A stretch of DNA of 63,718 nt, taken from contig JAGAPD010000052.1 of NCBI GenBank assembly GCA_017623435.1, forward strand, positions 1-63,718. Direction: 5' to 3'. The number at the start of each line of letters is the position of its first letter. The stretch's first letter is position 1. A program made the translations under genes and the position numbers. Below, piece by piece: positions 32,845 through 42,975 of the stretch. Under the pieces are notes generated by a model. The model was not told the origin of the DNA, searched no databases, and was given only the letters and a program-made list of their open reading frames with translations. This stretch comes from Clostridia bacterium. GTDB taxonomy: Bacteria > Bacillota > Clostridia > Christensenellales > Pumilibacteraceae.

Positions 32845-35800
32845 TTATTCAGTAATAGCAACTACTCCGTCAACGTAGATAACCGTTCCGTCGTTATTCG
32901 CAACGGTAGTAGCGTCAGTCATAACCTGAATAAAGAACTGAACGATACCGTCGCTGAAGGTAAGTCCGTCAAAATCACTTTGAAGAACGGTTACCTCGTT
33001 CCAGCCCTCTACGAGAGCGTAATTGCTCTTCGAGAACTTTCTACCCGTCCAAGTAGTTCCGGCTGCGCCACCCGTAGACATATCAAAACGAATGCTCATA
33101 GCCTTGGGCGTATATACCCAGAACTTAAATCCCGTGATAGCAGTATCGTTAAGCGCTCTGTATCCCCAGCAGGTCGTACCGCCGTGACTCCAACCGAAAT
33201 CGTTGTTGGTGAGCGTAATTTTAAGCGCTTTCGTACCGTCCTTTACGTAAGCCGTATCAGTAACGTACGCACTGTTAACGAAAGTGCTGGGCGTCATATT
33301 TTCGTAAGAAATAATGGTGTTAGCAGGCTCAGGCGGAATAATAGCACCACCGCTACCCTGAACGGTAAAGGTCATAGTATCCTTTTTGTTAGCGTCGTAT
33401 GCGCAAGCAGCAGTTACGGTGAATTCACCCGAATATCCGATAGGAATGGTCAAAACGTTATTCTTAACGCTAATAAGCGCGTCGTTTACGCTATAAACGA
33501 GCATATCGCCTACTGCATTAATAATAAGTTCGCCTTCTTCTACTTCGCTCTCGGTGTTCGTAATCTCAACGGGAGTCGTGGAATTATAGATTGCGTTGGG
33601 AACGGGGATTCCGTTAGATACCGTCCAGAACGCGCTATCCCAATTTTCAGCCTCTACGCTGATTTGCGAATAAGCGGTAGCAGGCTTAGTGAAGGTGTTA
33701 CCGCTAGCAGGCTGCGTGTACCAACCGCGCTGTTCAGTTGCGCTGGTGAAGTTACATACAACTACTTGGTCGTACAATCTGTTGCCAACACCCGTCGTGT
33801 CGAGTTTTTCGTGATAAATTGCGCCACCTGCGTAAATAACGCCACCCGTGAATCCGTTCGTGTAAGAAAGCTTGTCAATGATAGAAACAACGTTATCTAC
33901 GGGAAGTGCGGGGTTGAAGTTATTCTGGCAGAAGACTGCGTTTCCGTTACCGCCGATAATCATTTCAGCAAGGTGAACGTAGATATTTGTAAACTTCGCG
34001 TTACGCTGAGTGGTAATGTATCCACCCCAAGCGCCCGTTGCGTTAAACACGCCGTTGGTGAACGCGATATTGCAAAGCTCACTACTACCGAGCATTGCGG
34101 AGAAAATACCCTTTCCACCGTTAATCGTAAGTTCGTTTACGATATGTCCGTCGCCGTCAAGCACGCCACGGAAACCGCCCTTACGGTCGTTATGAACGTA
34201 TACGCTATCGTAAGCGATACCCTTCATTTCGATATTGTTTGCAAGAACTACGTGACCTGCAAGGAAGGGGTTAGTTTCGGTGTTTTCATTATGGTCAATA
34301 TCCTTACCCAAGGTATAGGTTACGTAAGGCATTGCTTGGAAATCGTAGCCGTCGGAAATTACGTAGTCAGCAACGTAAACGGGAACGGTAATGGAAACGT
34401 ACTTACTAATTTCCGCTCCACTCTTAACCTCGCAAATAACGTCTACGCTGGTAAGTCCACGACTATTGCCAAATACGGACTTATTAATGGAAACTACTTT
34501 TTCGTTAACGCTGAATTCAACGTTAGCGCCGTCGTAGATAACGCCCGAAACGGTGCCGTCGTATTCAACGCCCGTCAAGTCGATTGCAAACGTATTAGTA
34601 TACGCGTAACCAGTGCGGTAGCTTGCGTTCTTAGTACGAGCGAGCGTTACGCCCTCGGTTACGTCGGTAACTTCCGCGTAAAGCGTCTTCTCCACTTCAA
34701 TAACCTGCGTATCAGGAACGGCGAACTGCTTGCTGTCGCAAATACTTTCGTCGTATACTGCGTAAGCGGTTACGGTAAAGGTTACGTTTTTAACGCCGTT
34801 TGCAACGGTAATTACGTTGCCGTCAAGCGTGATACCAGGATCGGTCGCGTCAAGCTTATACGCTACGAAGTTACCGGTAGCGGAAATAGCCGTCTTGCCG
34901 ATACCAACGTAAGTTTGTTCGTTCTTAATTTCAACCGCGTTGCCTTCAAGCATTGAAGAAGGAACGGGAATTCCGTTTTTAACGGTCCAAAATTTGTTGT
35001 CCCAGTTGTCCTGAACTTCACTAAGTCCGGTAAGCGAACTTGCCGTGGTTTCTACGAGCTCAGCAGGAGATTCAACGCCTTCAAGCACGCCTGCATCCTT
35101 CGATCCGGTAACGGTAGTTACGCCGTCGTGCTCGCCTGTAACGAATACGCTGTTCACTACGTTTCCTACGTACGAGCGAACGCTATCTGCAAAGCCTACG
35201 CCGTAGAACTTAACCGTACCGCCTGCGGTGTTAGTAAGCTTGTCAGCCACTATCATTACGTTGCTGATAACGGGCTCAGAGGTATGCGCACCGCCGTAGA
35301 AGGTGTACGCCTCGCTTGCGATTTTTACTTCCTTAAGGTGAACGTAAACGTTGGAGATTTTACCGTTACACCAGTCGGTAATAAAGCCCTTTTGAAGAGC
35401 AATTGCGCTGGTTGCGTCAAGCACCGCGTTGGTGAAAGTTACGTTCTTAAATACGCCGTCGTGAGCAATATAGTTGAAGATACCGCCGGAAGGCATCGTA
35501 AGGTTGTCTACGTTGTAGCCCTTACCGTCGAAAGTTCCTACGAATCCACCAAGCATTGCCCAACCCGTTGCGTTATATACGCGGTTGTAAACCTTGCCTG
35601 CCATATCGATATCGTTTCCAAGATAGAAGATACCGCCCAAGGTAGGATGAGAAACGCGGAATACTTCGGGAGTCTTATCTCCAAGCTCCCAAGCGACGTT
35701 GGGCATATTGCAAAATTCGTCTGCGTCGTTGATGATCATTGCTACGTATTCGGTGGGAGCAACGTATTCAGCCAAATCGGTTACGATACGAAGTCCGCCG

Positions 35801-36918
35801 TTTACGATACCAAAGCCGTTGAAGTTAGCCGTTCTGATCTTTACGATACCTTCGTCAGCGTTATAGCTATCGAAAATATCCGCGCCGTTGTAGTAAACCT
35901 CCAAAACGTTACCGCCTACTTCAGCGGGAAGAACGAAGCTGTCCTCTTCAGCAAACTCAACGTAGATAGTGTCGGCAATTTCAAAGGTTGCAGTACCAAC
36001 TACTACGTCAAAGTAAACGCCGTTGCCGTTATAGAAAGCAAGTACTTTTGCGTTACCAAGTCCTTTTGCAACGATTTTACCGTTTTCGTAAGCGACTACG
36101 CTATCGTCACTACTCGTCCAGGTAATCTGGCTAGCGTCCACTGCCGTTTCGTTTTCAGTAACGGTAAGCGTGGGAGCGTATTCGTTGATATAACCCTTTT
36201 CAGCGTCGCTGAACATAGTCATTGCAACCTGATAGCCGTTTACGCCCTCGGTAAGACCACTTACGCTCATAGCAACGTCGTCGTTGTAAACCTTAACCTT
36301 TACGGTCGAACGAATGGGAACGCCGTTACAAATTGCAGCGCAGTTTACGGTTACGTTACCAAACTTAACGCCCTCAACCGTTACGGTTTTCGTGTCAGCG
36401 GACGGAGTAAGCGTTACTACGCCCTGCTCATCACCGCTTGCAAGCGACCAAACGTAATTTACGTTAGGAACGTTGTTTTGTTGATACTTGGTGTTAGCAA
36501 CGATCGTGAAACTTTCGCCGATAGGCAAAGTCATTGACGAGGGCTGGTTAAGAAGAAGCTGCGGAATCAAGTGCAAGTTAGTTACGATAATCGAACAGCT
36601 TGCGCTTACTTCCCCTGCCGTTGCCGTGATGGTGGCAACGCCGTCAGCTTTTGCCGTGACGAGTCCTTCGTCGTCAACGGATGCTACCGCATCGTCCGAC
36701 GAGGTCCATACGATCTGAACGCCGTCAAGGTGTTCGGTCGTCGCCTCGAGCTGGAAGGTGCTGAAAATTTCCATTGATTTTTCGGTCTTGTTAAGCGTGA
36801 TGGTGGGCGTAAGCGCCGGACCGGGATCTTCCGCCGGCGTACAGCCCATAAATCCAACCGAAAGAATCAAACTGAAAATCACGAGCATCATAGTCCATAA
36901 TACTTTCTTAATTTTCAT
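32845..36918 (-). CDS. Large surface lipoprotein with Ig-like domains, two beta-helix modules and a C-terminal jelly-roll
   Basis: A 1357-residue secreted protein. The signal peptide ends LSVGFMGC. A Big_2 domain (about 36-115, TITLNKTEKSMEIFSTFQLE) and a further Ig-like region (to about 310) precede two copies of the shared beta-helix module. The first is at about 380-660 (GGFVGTFDGKGYNVDNLTM ... WDNKFWTVKNGIPVPS), the second at about 870-1120 (GGFRGVLDGDGHIVNELTI ... WDSAFWTVSNGIPVPN). The last 170 residues look like a carbohydrate-binding jelly-roll (GTKALKITLTNNDFGWSHGG). It lies in the transport operon between the DUF4838 and lipoprotein genes. A glycan-binding or scaffold role is inferred. 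Confidence 0.82.
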   Translation of the reverse strand: MKIKKVLWTMMLVIFSLILSVGFMGCTPAEDPGPALTPTITLNKTEKSMEIFSTFQLEATTEHLDGVQIVWTSSDDAVASVDDEGLVTAKADGVATITATAGEVSASCSIIVTNLHLIPQLLLNQPSSMTLPIGESFTIVANTKYQQNNVPNVNYVWSLASGDEQGVVTLTPSADTKTVTVEGVKFGNVTVNCAAICNGVPIRSTVKVKVYNDDVAMSVSGLTEGVNGYQVAMTMFSDAEKGYINEYAPTLTVTENETAVDASQITWTSSDDSVVAYENGKIVAKGLGNAKVLAFYNGNGVYFDVVVGTATFEIADTIYVEFAEEDSFVLPAEVGGNVLEVYYNGADIFDSYNADEGIVKIRTANFNGFGIVNGGLRIVTDLAEYVAPTEYVAMIINDADEFCNMPNVAWELGDKTPEVFRVSHPTLGGIFYLGNDIDMAGKVYNRVYNATGWAMLGGFVGTFDGKGYNVDNLTMPSGGIFNYIAHDGVFKNVTFTNAVLDATSAIALQKGFITDWCNGKISNVYVHLKEVKIASEAYTFYGGAHTSEPVISNVMIVADKLTNTAGGTVKFYGVGFADSVRSYVGNVVNSVFVTGEHDGVTTVTGSKDAGVLEGVESPAELVETTASSLTGLSEVQDNWDNKFWTVKNGIPVPSSMLEGNAVEIKNEQTYVGIGKTAISATGNFVAYKLDATDPGITLDGNVITVANGVKNVTFTVTAYAVYDESICDSKQFAVPDTQVIEVEKTLYAEVTDVTEGVTLARTKNASYRTGYAYTNTFAIDLTGVEYDGTVSGVIYDGANVEFSVNEKVVSINKSVFGNSRGLTSVDVICEVKSGAEISKYVSITVPVYVADYVISDGYDFQAMPYVTYTLGKDIDHNENTETNPFLAGHVVLANNIEMKGIAYDSVYVHNDRKGGFRGVLDGDGHIVNELTINGGKGIFSAMLGSSELCNIAFTNGVFNATGAWGGYITTQRNAKFTNIYVHLAEMIIGGNGNAVFCQNNFNPALPVDNVVSIIDKLSYTNGFTGGVIYAGGAIYHEKLDTTGVGNRLYDQVVVCNFTSATEQRGWYTQPASGNTFTKPATAYSQISVEAENWDSAFWTVSNGIPVPNAIYNSTTPVEITNTESEVEEGELIINAVGDMLVYSVNDALISVKNNVLTIPIGYSGEFTVTAACAYDANKKDTMTFTVQGSGGAIIPPEPANTIISYENMTPSTFVNSAYVTDTAYVKDGTKALKITLTNNDFGWSHGGTTCWGYRALNDTAITGFKFWVYTPKAMSIRFDMSTGGAAGTTWTGRKFSKSNYALVEGWNEVTVLQSDFDGLTFSDGIVQFFIQVMTDATTVANNDGTVIYVDGVVAITE

Positions 36919-36971
36919 TTTCTCCTCCTCCTAATTTTTAGGAAATTTTTTACGCGATTTGCGTTTATTAC

Positions 36972-38963
36972 TTAGATAATACCCCAGCTCGTCCAAACGG
37001 CGTCGATATACGCCTGCTCGCTCGTTCTGGTAATGTTAAGCTCGCTACAATCGTCTTTAAGCGCGATACGAGCCTCGAGAAGATCGTCCGAGCTATAAGT
37101 ACCCGAATAAAGCGTAAGCTTTGCAAGACGCAAGAAAATACTTTCTTGAAGTACGTTTTTATAAAGGTTTGCGTATCTTACGGGGTTAGTTTCTTTAAGA
37201 GGTTCGATAAGCGCGTAAGCCTCGTCAAGATAGCCAAGCCATTGATTGAGCGTACGCAAGGGCCAGTATTTCTCGTCAACGGGGTTGTACGAGCTCTTAC
37301 CGTTAAAGCTACTATACGTTGCTTGCAAATAACTCATATGCGCGGTAAGCTCGTGGAAATAACGGCGGAGTGGCTCTTCAGCCTCCTTGAAGTAACCCTT
37401 GAAGAAACGGTCCTCAAGGTCGAGGTAGTTCTGGTTGCAATCCCAACGAAGCTCAGCGTTAAGATATTCTCTGAACGCCGCGAACGAGGTCGTGCCGTAG
37501 CCTTGGTTGAACTGTCCTTGGCTAAGAATGAACAATACGCCGTTTTCAGCAAACAAGCGGTAAGATTCGGCAATCGAGCTCCAGTTATTCCAGGGATAGA
37601 GGTATGCGTAGAAGTTGGTGTTATAGAACCACAAGTAGATGTTGTCGGTAAGTACGTTCCAGCCTCTGGTCGCGTGGAGCATGCTCTCGTTTTCAGCGTC
37701 GTACATAGTCTTGCTGAACGTTACGCCGAGGGGTACGAAGTATACGCCGATATTGTCCTCCAAAACGACGGAGTCGTCAAAGGGAACGAGCTTGCCGTCC
37801 ACCTCCTTTACGGGAGGAACGCAAGTCTGGTTGTACGCGAAGAAAATGATTTGACCTTCGCGAACGGGAGTACCCTCCGTTTCTGCTTTTTCTTCAAAGC
37901 GCTTTTTAAGTCCTCTACCTACTTTGTTTACGAACTTAATGAGCGCGGCGGAATCGCATCCGTAATGATTCTTGCTTGCCGTACAAGCGTCGCAGGTGCA
38001 GTAGTAACCGCCGTCCATTACGGTAAAGGTAACTACCTTTCTACCCTCTTTTCTTGCGTCGCTTTCCTCAAAGGATCTTACTGCAACGTTTACGCATTCC
38101 TCTACCATTGCGTCGTACTTTGCCTGATTTCCGTGAGCGGTGTAACAAAGCTCTCTCTTATCCTCAGAGTACCATTCGGGGTTGTTAGTTGCCCATTTCG
38201 TCGTGGGTAACCACTCAAGCGTGTTATGCCAAGTGCCACCGCCCGAAACGTTCATAAACAAGGTGCTCTGTCCGGTAATACGCAACGCCTGCTGGGTAGC
38301 GGAGGAAACGTTGTTGGTGGGGTTATTCCACTCAATATCGGGAATATCCACTACGTCGAAATCGGGGAGCATAATTTTGTCGCCCGGCTTGGTGTTGAAC
38401 ACGTACGACTCGCCGTCGAAGAATTCAAGACCGATCATTTCTTTTAAGAACGCGTTTGCAGAATAGCTTGCGCCAAATCTAAAATCCGCCATCAAGAATA
38501 CGGAATTGCCCTTATTCTTAATATAGTAGCCACTCTCGCCCAAATTCTCCTGGGGCATCGTAAGCCCTGCAGAATTAAACAATCCGTCACAGTCGACTAC
38601 GAGGTATTTTTTATCCTCGCTCCAAGTAACTTCGCTTTCAGTAAGGGTGGAAATGGTTGCGCCCATTGCCTCGTTTACGAATCTAGTGAGCGTACTTGCG
38701 CAACGAAGCTGTCCCATATCCGCCTCGTCAGGAACGACGATAGAATATTCAGTAACGCCGTTTTCTACGAAAGTGATATCAGTAGTGCCGATATTGAATT
38801 TATGAACGCCTCCCTCAAAACGATGCACTTCTACGTCGTTTACCGTACCCGTAGGCGTCGGGGGCGTACCGCCACCGCCCGTGCCGGGTGTAGACGTCGT
38901 GTCGCACGCTACCACGGAAAAGCAAGTCATAATAGCTAAAATAAAACTCAAAAGCTTTTTCAT
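36972..38963 (-). CDS. DUF4838-type secreted lipoprotein, glycosidase-like
   Basis: A 663-residue lipoprotein (signal MKKLLSFILAIMTCFSVVAC) with a Gly/Pro/Thr linker. Residues about 45-180 form an N-terminal alpha/beta domain like those preceding hexosaminidase and glucuronidase barrels. The middle (about 215-560) carries FTVMDGGYYCTCDACTASKN, the sugar-hydrolase-like DUF4838 signature with a CxCxxC motif, then YLWFYNTNFYAYLYPWNNW and LSQGQFNQGYG. The fold suggests an extracellular glycoside hydrolase, but no activity is established for the family to my knowledge. It lies 11 bases after the 996-residue Ig-like protein gene in the transport operon. Confidence 0.83.
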   Translation of the reverse strand: MKKLLSFILAIMTCFSVVACDTTSTPGTGGGGTPPTPTGTVNDVEVHRFEGGVHKFNIGTTDITFVENGVTEYSIVVPDEADMGQLRCASTLTRFVNEAMGATISTLTESEVTWSEDKKYLVVDCDGLFNSAGLTMPQENLGESGYYIKNKGNSVFLMADFRFGASYSANAFLKEMIGLEFFDGESYVFNTKPGDKIMLPDFDVVDIPDIEWNNPTNNVSSATQQALRITGQSTLFMNVSGGGTWHNTLEWLPTTKWATNNPEWYSEDKRELCYTAHGNQAKYDAMVEECVNVAVRSFEESDARKEGRKVVTFTVMDGGYYCTCDACTASKNHYGCDSAALIKFVNKVGRGLKKRFEEKAETEGTPVREGQIIFFAYNQTCVPPVKEVDGKLVPFDDSVVLEDNIGVYFVPLGVTFSKTMYDAENESMLHATRGWNVLTDNIYLWFYNTNFYAYLYPWNNWSSIAESYRLFAENGVLFILSQGQFNQGYGTTSFAAFREYLNAELRWDCNQNYLDLEDRFFKGYFKEAEEPLRRYFHELTAHMSYLQATYSSFNGKSSYNPVDEKYWPLRTLNQWLGYLDEAYALIEPLKETNPVRYANLYKNVLQESIFLRLAKLTLYSGTYSSDDLLEARIALKDDCSELNITRTSEQAYIDAVWTSWGII

Positions 38964-38974
38964 ATTCTACCTCC

Positions 38975-41965
38975 TTAAGCTACTACGTTTACGTCGTGGC
39001 TAAGCATAGTGATATTGCCGGCAGCGTCGTAAACGAGCACTCTTACTTCGTATACGCCCGTATAAGAGGGCTTGAACGAATTAGAGCCTTCGGGCAAGTA
39101 CATAATCTTGCCGTTGGGAGTGATGACGCAATAAACGAGCGTTGCGTTTTCTGCGTCGGTAATATTATCGTTAACCGTAAGGTTAGGAATTACGATAAGC
39201 TCACCCACTTTTACGGACGTGGGGAAGGGCGTATCGGGCGTAACCACCGGCTTTTCAGCGTCGGGAACGCTAAGAACGAAGGGAAGTTTAGACACACGAC
39301 CGGATAAAGAATCCTCAGCAACGTACTCGAACTGATACTGTCCGTAAGATGCGAGCGTGAATTCGTATTCTTTATCGCACTTTGCCTTTTGGAGCAAAAC
39401 GCCGTCGTCCGTTTTAACGTAATTACCGTCGGGATCTTTTACCGAAACGTAAGTTACTACGGAGGGGTTAAGCACGTCGCGCGCTACCATTACGGGAACG
39501 GTCGCCTTTTCGCCAAGCATAGCCGATCCACCGTACTTGCCGTTAACGTAGATCTGCGCGCGGATACGGTCGGAGGCAAGAACGCCCATCGTTTGTCCGC
39601 AAAGCTCGCTTATGCGGTAGGTATCACCTACGGTTGCGCCGTGGAATTTAACGGTAACGTACACCGTGCCCGAGGGGAATCCGTCGAACGCGTCGCCGTT
39701 ATCCGTCTTATCAACCTTAATCATAGCCGAGCCAACGCCAAATTCGTTGTTTTTGAACGCAACCGCAAAATTGTTGCTTGCGGACGAAACACCGTAACCG
39801 CTCGAAACGATACCGTAGCGCTTTCCTACTCTTACGGTCGAACGGCTGTATTCGTCAGGCGCAACCTCAAGCGTTACGGAAACGTTAGCGTCAACGGAGT
39901 CGGTAAGCGTTATGGAAAGCTTTTCAAAATTAGTTTGTTTAGGAATAGCGGTGTATCCGAGCGTAAAGCCCTCGCCAATAAGGTCGATAGCGTACGTCCA
40001 GCTTCCGTCAGGCTTATTAGCCTTGACTTCGATATAACCGCTTTGAGGGGTAAGCGTTACGCCCTCTTTTACGAAATAGTTATCGATAATAACGCCTTCG
40101 TTGGAAAGGGGGAACACGCCCTTTACCTTACGGGTAAGCGTGCTACCGCCTGCCGTCCAAGTAAGCGTGATGTCCTGATTATCCTCAAAAAGCATAGGCA
40201 TAAATCCACCGCCGAAGTCCACTGCTCTCGTTCCTGCCGCGTCAGTTACGGACAAGGTAGCGGGAACTTTTACTTCCGCTCCGCTCGAATAGTCGTATGC
40301 GTAAAGCTTGGGATCGCGGTAGCTGAATCCGCACAAAAATTGTATGGGAAGAACGGGCTCGTCACGGAATACGGGTTGAGCGCCGTTTACGACGTTAACG
40401 TTGTAAGAAAGCACTTCTTTTTGTCCGATTTCGTCCGAGGCCACGTAGGAAATTGCGTACTCGCCCGTTTCCATAGGCGTGAACTCACCGCCTTCCAAAA
40501 TCTGTCCGTCTGCGCTTACGTAGGTGCTCTTTTCTCCCACGCCACCGGTAACGGTTACGGAAGGAAGAATAATTTTTTCACCACGGTTAGCAGTAGAAAT
40601 CATATTAGTAGGAGCAGTTACGCTAAGCGCGGTTGCCGTAGCGGAGCAATTAATTGCTATCGTTTCGTTAGCCTCGTTACCAAAATAGTCTTTAACGGTA
40701 TAGGTAACCGAATACTCGCCCACGGTTGCAGGGGTAAATCTGCCGTTTACGATCTCGACTGCGTTTCCGTCCTTCATAACGGTAACGTTTACCTTAGCCA
40801 CTCCGCTCAAATCGTCGCTGACGGTATACTCGGGAATGGGGTACGCGCTACCAACGACCGCGTCGTACTTGGGCTCGTTTACGCTAACGGTAGGAGCGGT
40901 AATATCGCGAATGCTATCCGCCTGAAGATTAGTACCCTTAACCTGCTTGAACACGTAATTTGCGCGCTCTGCCAAATAGCTCTTGCAGTAGAAGGAAAGT
41001 TTAACTTTTCCACTCGTAAAACCTTTCCAAAGCGAATCGCCAAGCTGTTTTTCGTTATCAAGGTCGGCAATGGGAGTGTTTGCGCCCCACGAGGTCGTGA
41101 GCCAGAAAATTTTATCTACTGCGTCGTAGCTGATACGCAAGGTGTTAAGCGCACCGTTACGGTCGTAATATCCTCCTCTTTTACCCGACAAACTGAGCGC
41201 GTGCCAAGCACCGTACTGGTTATCCTTGTGAAGTCTGTCCCACGAGGATTCGTAGCCCACCATTGCGTTTTGACCGTCGCCCTTGATAAGGAAATAGGTG
41301 GTGTCCATAGTACCTGAGGTAACGTTGTTTGCTCTCATAACGATAAAGCTTTCAGGATCTTCAACGTCGGTAAGCATCAACCAAAACTGTTCAGCGTCTG
41401 CCGAGCCCTTGGTGGAAGGAACAGGATAGAATTCAGCGAAGTAATCGCCCTTTTTAGCGTTGGTAAGGTCAATAGTCTGACTGAACTCCAAAACGTCACC
41501 CTCTTTTAAGCTTACCATAAGACCGGGATCGGTGGTAGCAAGCTCGGGCGCGCCGTAGGAAAGGGTACTGCCCTCGCCTACCGTCGCCACGGGATAGTTT
41601 ACGATAAAGTCTTTCGTTTCGGTATAAAGCTGACCACCCTGAGTCAACGTGTAATTAATAGTGTATTTGCCTGCCTCGTCAAGCGTAAAGGTTTCCTTTT
41701 CGGTAACCTTACCGCTGGGTGAAATTACGATTGCGTCCGCAACGTAGCTCGTTCCGCCCACCTCGAACTGGTGCGCAGGAACGGTGTAGCTGTCACCCAC
41801 GGTCAGCGTCGCAGTCGCGCCACCGTTATATACGGGTTGCTTAAAGCCCAATCCGCTTGCCACGAAGGACGATACCCCCGGAACGCATAATAGCGATCCA
41901 ACCGCAAGCAAAAGCGCTATCGCAACCGAAACTGCAATAAAGGCAACTTTTTTTGCTTTTATCAT
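38975..41965 (-). CDS. Secreted multi-domain Ig-like/PKD-type surface protein
   Basis: A 996-residue protein with an N-terminal signal or anchor (AFIAVSVAIALLLAVGSLLC). Several beta-sandwich repeats are visible by recurring endings: TFTLDEAGKYTINYTLTQGG (about 90), FTPATVGEYSVTYTVKDYFG (about 415), FTPMETGEYAISYVASDEIG (about 505), LASYGQYQFEYVAEDSLSG (about 895) and FKPSYTGVYEVRVLVYDAAG (about 975). A concanavalin/laminin-G-like segment (about 150-345) lies between, with VEDPESFIVMRANNV. These features fit a glycan-binding surface protein. It follows the permease gene by 41 bases in the same operon. Confidence 0.8.
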   Translation of the reverse strand: MIKAKKVAFIAVSVAIALLLAVGSLLCVPGVSSFVASGLGFKQPVYNGGATATLTVGDSYTVPAHQFEVGGTSYVADAIVISPSGKVTEKETFTLDEAGKYTINYTLTQGGQLYTETKDFIVNYPVATVGEGSTLSYGAPELATTDPGLMVSLKEGDVLEFSQTIDLTNAKKGDYFAEFYPVPSTKGSADAEQFWLMLTDVEDPESFIVMRANNVTSGTMDTTYFLIKGDGQNAMVGYESSWDRLHKDNQYGAWHALSLSGKRGGYYDRNGALNTLRISYDAVDKIFWLTTSWGANTPIADLDNEKQLGDSLWKGFTSGKVKLSFYCKSYLAERANYVFKQVKGTNLQADSIRDITAPTVSVNEPKYDAVVGSAYPIPEYTVSDDLSGVAKVNVTVMKDGNAVEIVNGRFTPATVGEYSVTYTVKDYFGNEANETIAINCSATATALSVTAPTNMISTANRGEKIILPSVTVTGGVGEKSTYVSADGQILEGGEFTPMETGEYAISYVASDEIGQKEVLSYNVNVVNGAQPVFRDEPVLPIQFLCGFSYRDPKLYAYDYSSGAEVKVPATLSVTDAAGTRAVDFGGGFMPMLFEDNQDITLTWTAGGSTLTRKVKGVFPLSNEGVIIDNYFVKEGVTLTPQSGYIEVKANKPDGSWTYAIDLIGEGFTLGYTAIPKQTNFEKLSITLTDSVDANVSVTLEVAPDEYSRSTVRVGKRYGIVSSGYGVSSASNNFAVAFKNNEFGVGSAMIKVDKTDNGDAFDGFPSGTVYVTVKFHGATVGDTYRISELCGQTMGVLASDRIRAQIYVNGKYGGSAMLGEKATVPVMVARDVLNPSVVTYVSVKDPDGNYVKTDDGVLLQKAKCDKEYEFTLASYGQYQFEYVAEDSLSGRVSKLPFVLSVPDAEKPVVTPDTPFPTSVKVGELIVIPNLTVNDNITDAENATLVYCVITPNGKIMYLPEGSNSFKPSYTGVYEVRVLVYDAAGNITMLSHDVNVVA

Positions 41966-42006
41966 TTTTTACCTCCTTAATATTTTTAAGTAGTCGTTTT
42001 TAGTAG

Positions 42007-42975
42007 TTATCCCTTTACGCCACCGATAGTTACGTTACCCATAAGCGATTTTTGGAAAATAATGAAAATCGTGAGAATGGGAATAAGCACTATCATTGAC
42101 GCCGTCATACGCATAGGCACGGTAGACAAACCGTTGAGGTTGGTGTTTATCATACGCTGAAGCCCCTGCGAAATGGTGGGATAATGAGGAAGATAGATGA
42201 GCGGAACCTGATAATCGTTCCAAAAGCCTATAAAGGTAAGTAAGGTTACGGTCAAAAGCGTAGGCACGATAGTGGGAAGAACGACCTTTACCATAATGGT
42301 AAAATCACCCGCCCCGTCAATCTTTGCCGCCTCGTCAAACTCTTTAGGCACGCTCTTAAACATTGCGAAGAACACGAGATAGTACATACCCAAGAAGTTC
42401 ATTTTCATAACGTACTGACCGATAATGCTGTCGTAAAGTCCAAGCGATTTAGCAAGATGGATTTCAGCAGGGAGCGCGCCAACGATAGGCATCGTCATTG
42501 CCAAAATTACCAAAAAGGTCACTACTCTGCCGAACTTATAGCGATATCTTGCACAGCAGTAAGCCGTAAGACAGGTGGTCATTGCCTTAACGATAGCGCA
42601 ACCGCCTGCGTACAATACGCTGTAAAGGAACATATATCCTACGGAAATTCCTACCTTGCCGTACCCTTCGAAGAAAACCTCGTACTTGAACTGATCGAAC
42701 ACGAAACCGTAATTCCATTCGAATTGTTGAGGTAAACCTACGATATTTACTCTGAAGTCGCCCTGACTTTTGAACGAAGTCATAAGCGCCCAAAAGAGCA
42801 AAAGCACGAGCGAGAGCGCATAGATCGTCAGGAAAATAAAGGTTATCACGGACGACGCGGTAGTTTTAGTTTCCTGCTCGCTTTTAACTTTAATGATTTT
42901 GCCGTTAAGGTTGTACTTTTTAGGAGTTCTGTTTTTGATTGCGTCTAAAATCTTCATCTCTTCCCTCCTATTCAA
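42007..42975 (-). CDS. Carbohydrate ABC transporter permease (MalG-type)
   Basis: A 322-residue membrane protein with six helices after a cytoplasmic N-terminal extension of about 35 residues. The EAA loop that contacts the ATPase is FDEAAKIDGAGDFTIMVKVV, close to the consensus EAA---G---------I-LP, followed by VLPTIVPTLLTV. It belongs to the CUT1 group for oligosaccharide uptake. It overlaps the upstream permease gene by 8 bases. No ATP-binding subunit lies in the operon, so a shared MsmK-like ATPase elsewhere is expected. Confidence 0.93.
   Translation of the reverse strand: MNRREEMKILDAIKNRTPKKYNLNGKIIKVKSEQETKTTASSVITFIFLTIYALSLVLLLFWALMTSFKSQGDFRVNIVGLPQQFEWNYGFVFDQFKYEVFFEGYGKVGISVGYMFLYSVLYAGGCAIVKAMTTCLTAYCCARYRYKFGRVVTFLVILAMTMPIVGALPAEIHLAKSLGLYDSIIGQYVMKMNFLGMYYLVFFAMFKSVPKEFDEAAKIDGAGDFTIMVKVVLPTIVPTLLTVTLLTFIGFWNDYQVPLIYLPHYPTISQGLQRMINTNLNGLSTVPMRMTASMIVLIPILTIFIIFQKSLMGNVTIGGVKG

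Noticed and set aside
32980..36537. Long plus-strand open frames opposite the 1357-residue lipoprotein gene
   Set aside because: Antisense shadows of a gene with signal peptide, Ig-like domains and repeats.
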